The position numbers were made by a program, and so were the translations under genes. Below, piece after piece: positions 61,445 to 64,000 of a stretch of 64,000 nucleotides of DNA. The notes under the pieces are model-generated. The model saw nothing but the letters and a program-made list of their open reading frames with translations, was not told where the DNA came from and did no database searches. Origin of the DNA: Apus apus (Eukaryota > Chordata > Aves > Apodiformes > Apodidae); contig NC_067284.1 of NCBI RefSeq assembly GCF_020740795.1, forward strand, positions 96,773,440 through 96,837,439. Direction: 5' to 3'. Each line of letters begins with the position of its first letter. Within the stretch, counting starts at the first letter, position 1.

Positions 61445-61653
61445 GGAACACTCTTCACAGACAAATTTATTATTTTTTTTTTATTTGAGTAGAAGTTGTA
61501 CATACTTATCAAGAGACACAATTCCACTATTTTCCAGAAGTGTACAATAAACAGGAATTTTCTAAGCCACATCATCTTTATGGTTTCATCAGTTTTTATC
61601 TTCCCGAGTTTATTCGGTCATTAGAAGACTACCCTTGCAAGTTCAAACAGGAC
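61445..61653 (-). CDS. RMND1: RMND1 last exon: C-terminus, stop and short 3' UTR
   Basis: After a TATTCCACAG acceptor (minus; exon begins 61653) the codons read VLFELARVVF, then TAA at 61623-61621. This matches the human RMND1 C-terminus (VMFELGRVFF). It completes the C-terminal transmembrane segment that anchors the protein in the mitochondrial inner membrane. Poly(A) signals on the minus strand occur at 61614-61609 (only seven bases after the stop), 61485-61480 and 61471-61466. The distal pair is the likelier true end, placing cleavage near 61.45 kb. Confidence 0.93.
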
Positions 61654-61870
61654 CTGTGGAATAGCAAACACATTGATAGGAATTTTTAGTTGATTTAATA
61701 ATCCATAAAACAACTTACACTGTAGACAAGATAATCTGAAAAATAACTATAGCTGCAGTTCAAAAGTCACTTGCAAAGAACTAAAAACTAATCCACTCGT
61801 ACAGTACATTCATAAAATACTGATTCTTAGATCATGAAGTATATAAATTGCATTTTTTATTACATTTTCA

Positions 61871-62750
<880 letters not shown>

Positions 62751-62871
62751 CTTAACTCTGCGATTAATGTTGAGAAACTGGCAAGTCTTGTCATAAAGCT
62801 CTTCCAGTTTTTCTCTATCCCAGTAGAAGTCAGGTGTTATTAGCAGGTCTGAACTCAAATTTATACGGTGT
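62751..62871 (-). CDS. RMND1: RMND1 internal exon
   Basis: 121 bp: acceptor ATTCTTTTTAG before 62871, donor AAG|GTAGGT at 62751/62750. The first base completes an Arg codon, then [20 protein letters not shown] and [20 protein letters not shown]. This is the [11 protein letters not shown] block characteristic of the RMND1/DUF155 family, which is required for mitochondrial ribosome function. It joins in phase 0 to VMNEKLQ. Confidence 0.97.
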
Positions 62872-63867
62872 CTAAAAAGAATGGGTACTACAGTAGTTCA
62901 AACTTCCTTTTAGTGAATATAGGAGCAAGTATTTACATAGCAGTTAAAGGGAACAGGAAAACGTTCCTGTAATTTCAGGTAAAATATGGAAAGAATCTCC
63001 TTTCATAATAAAAATACAATTGTAGTGATTTGTTTAAAATGGGTTAAATCTCTTGAAACTTTTCAGAGAATACTGTATTGTAACTGCTTTGAGCATTGCC
63101 TCCTCAACTTGTCACCTTAATTTTTGATATCTGCAGAGAAGTCCCTGGCTGTGTGAGCAGCTCACTGAAGAAGTATGTGAATTTAAAAGTCACTGGGGAA
63201 CTGCTTAAGAGCTTGTTTCTACCTCAGAACTCCTAACTATCTCCCACCCTCAACTTAAGATACTTAGAACATCACTGTTCATTACTGAACAGTCCTTCAT
63301 GTAGGGATATAAAATCCAGTGTTTTAAATATGAAACACTTTCTAAATTTACCTCATTCTTCACTGATCTTCAGGGTTTTTTTGGTAATAGTTTGTAATGC
63401 TCTGTGTGAATGGCCAAATTTCACTTCAGAAACAAACACCATTAAATTCTTACAATGTAGCAGTGGTTTCTGAGCAAGTCAAGGGAAGAACAGAATTCAT
63501 GGGAAAGTTTTACTAACTCCAGGCCATAGTTACCAGTTCTACCTCCCCCTGTGCTTACTCCTAGTATCCTTTACATACTTTTATTATTTACTGGTTACGA
63601 GACATGCATGCCTGGACCCCAGGAAGAAAAAGGTTGCAAAATCTGGCTATTTACAGTATATTATTTAATGCCTGTCTATAGTTGAGATGCCAGTGGTCAG
63701 ATGGGGAGCCAGGGAGTCCCCTAACTAACATAACAGCACACACAGAATTCCCCCAGCCCCCTCTGCTGTCTTTAGTGTGTATTCTGGTCTTTGTATCATG
63801 CATACATAAACTTTTAAGTTAATACAATGTGTAATACAATGTCTTGGGTGTAACCAAAAAAAGTTAC
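62872..63867 (-). other. RMND1: RMND1 intron
   Basis: 996-bp GT-AG intron, no feature recognised. Confidence 0.85.
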
Positions 63868-63944
63868 CTTAATGCAAAGAGTTCTCCAATTTTCTGCATT
63901 ACATCTGCATGAGAGAGTTTCACCTTCCTTCCTGACTTTAGTAT
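63868..63944 (-). CDS. RMND1: RMND1 internal exon (most upstream one in the window)
   Basis: 77 bp: acceptor GTTACTTTGCAG before 63944, donor AAG|GTAACT at 63868/63867. Reads [25 protein letters not shown] plus AG of an Arg codon completed at 62871, matching the [20 protein letters not shown] region of human RMND1. The gene continues to the right of the window. Confidence 0.95.
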
Positions 63945-64000
63945 CTGCAAAGTAACAAGTTTTTCACTGCTTCATCATGTAGCACATACTAGTTAAGAAG

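Overview
The window is vertebrate nuclear DNA, most likely from a bird. The exons are separated by kilobase introns with GT-AG borders, there are CpG-island promoters, and several sense-strand copies carry the 3' end of avian CR1 retroposons (near 5.6-5.8, 9.6-10.1 and 34.3-34.5 kb). Three protein-coding genes can be read: AKAP12 (+, about 8.5-30.2 kb), ZBTB2 (-, about 53.85-43.4 kb) and the 3' half of RMND1 (-, from the right edge to about 61.45 kb). This is the order and orientation of the human 6q25.1 block, so synteny supports the calls.

Layout. Bases 1-12 kb are intron of the long AKAP12 (alpha-type) transcript and contain one candidate exon (8500-8686). A small CpG island at about 11.98-12.18 kb carries the beta-type first exon. 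After an 8.3-kb intron, the giant AKAP12 coding exon begins at 20476. In this genome it appears to be split by a 768-bp intron (24303-25070). A second large exon follows (25071-27008), then a terminal exon with two codons, the stop and a 2.6-kb 3' UTR. From 30.2 to 43.4 kb the DNA is intergenic between two convergent genes. It holds a CR1, a TATC microsatellite, a decayed ERV-L-like pol relic (about 38.0-39.0 kb), repeated fragments shared with the AKAP12 3' region, and an orphan CpG island (40.43-40.84 kb). ZBTB2 occupies 43.4-53.85 kb, and its promoter lies in a CpG island of about 2.3 kb. Bases 54.9-61.4 kb are intergenic with nothing recognised. Four RMND1 exons close the window.

Roles (family knowledge). 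AKAP12/gravin is a membrane-associated scaffold for PKA, PKC and calmodulin. ZBTB2 is a BTB/zinc-finger transcription factor. RMND1 is a mitochondrial inner-membrane protein needed for mitochondrial translation. There is no sign that the three act together; they are syntenic neighbours.

The points most worth checking are: the AKAP12 beta start codon reads GTG instead of ATG; the normally uninterrupted AKAP12 exon is split by an intron; the last AKAP12 intron/exon junction lies in a sequence that recurs 11.8 kb downstream; and an orphan CpG island has a strong minus-strand splice donor. No wholly new system could be demonstrated from sequence alone.
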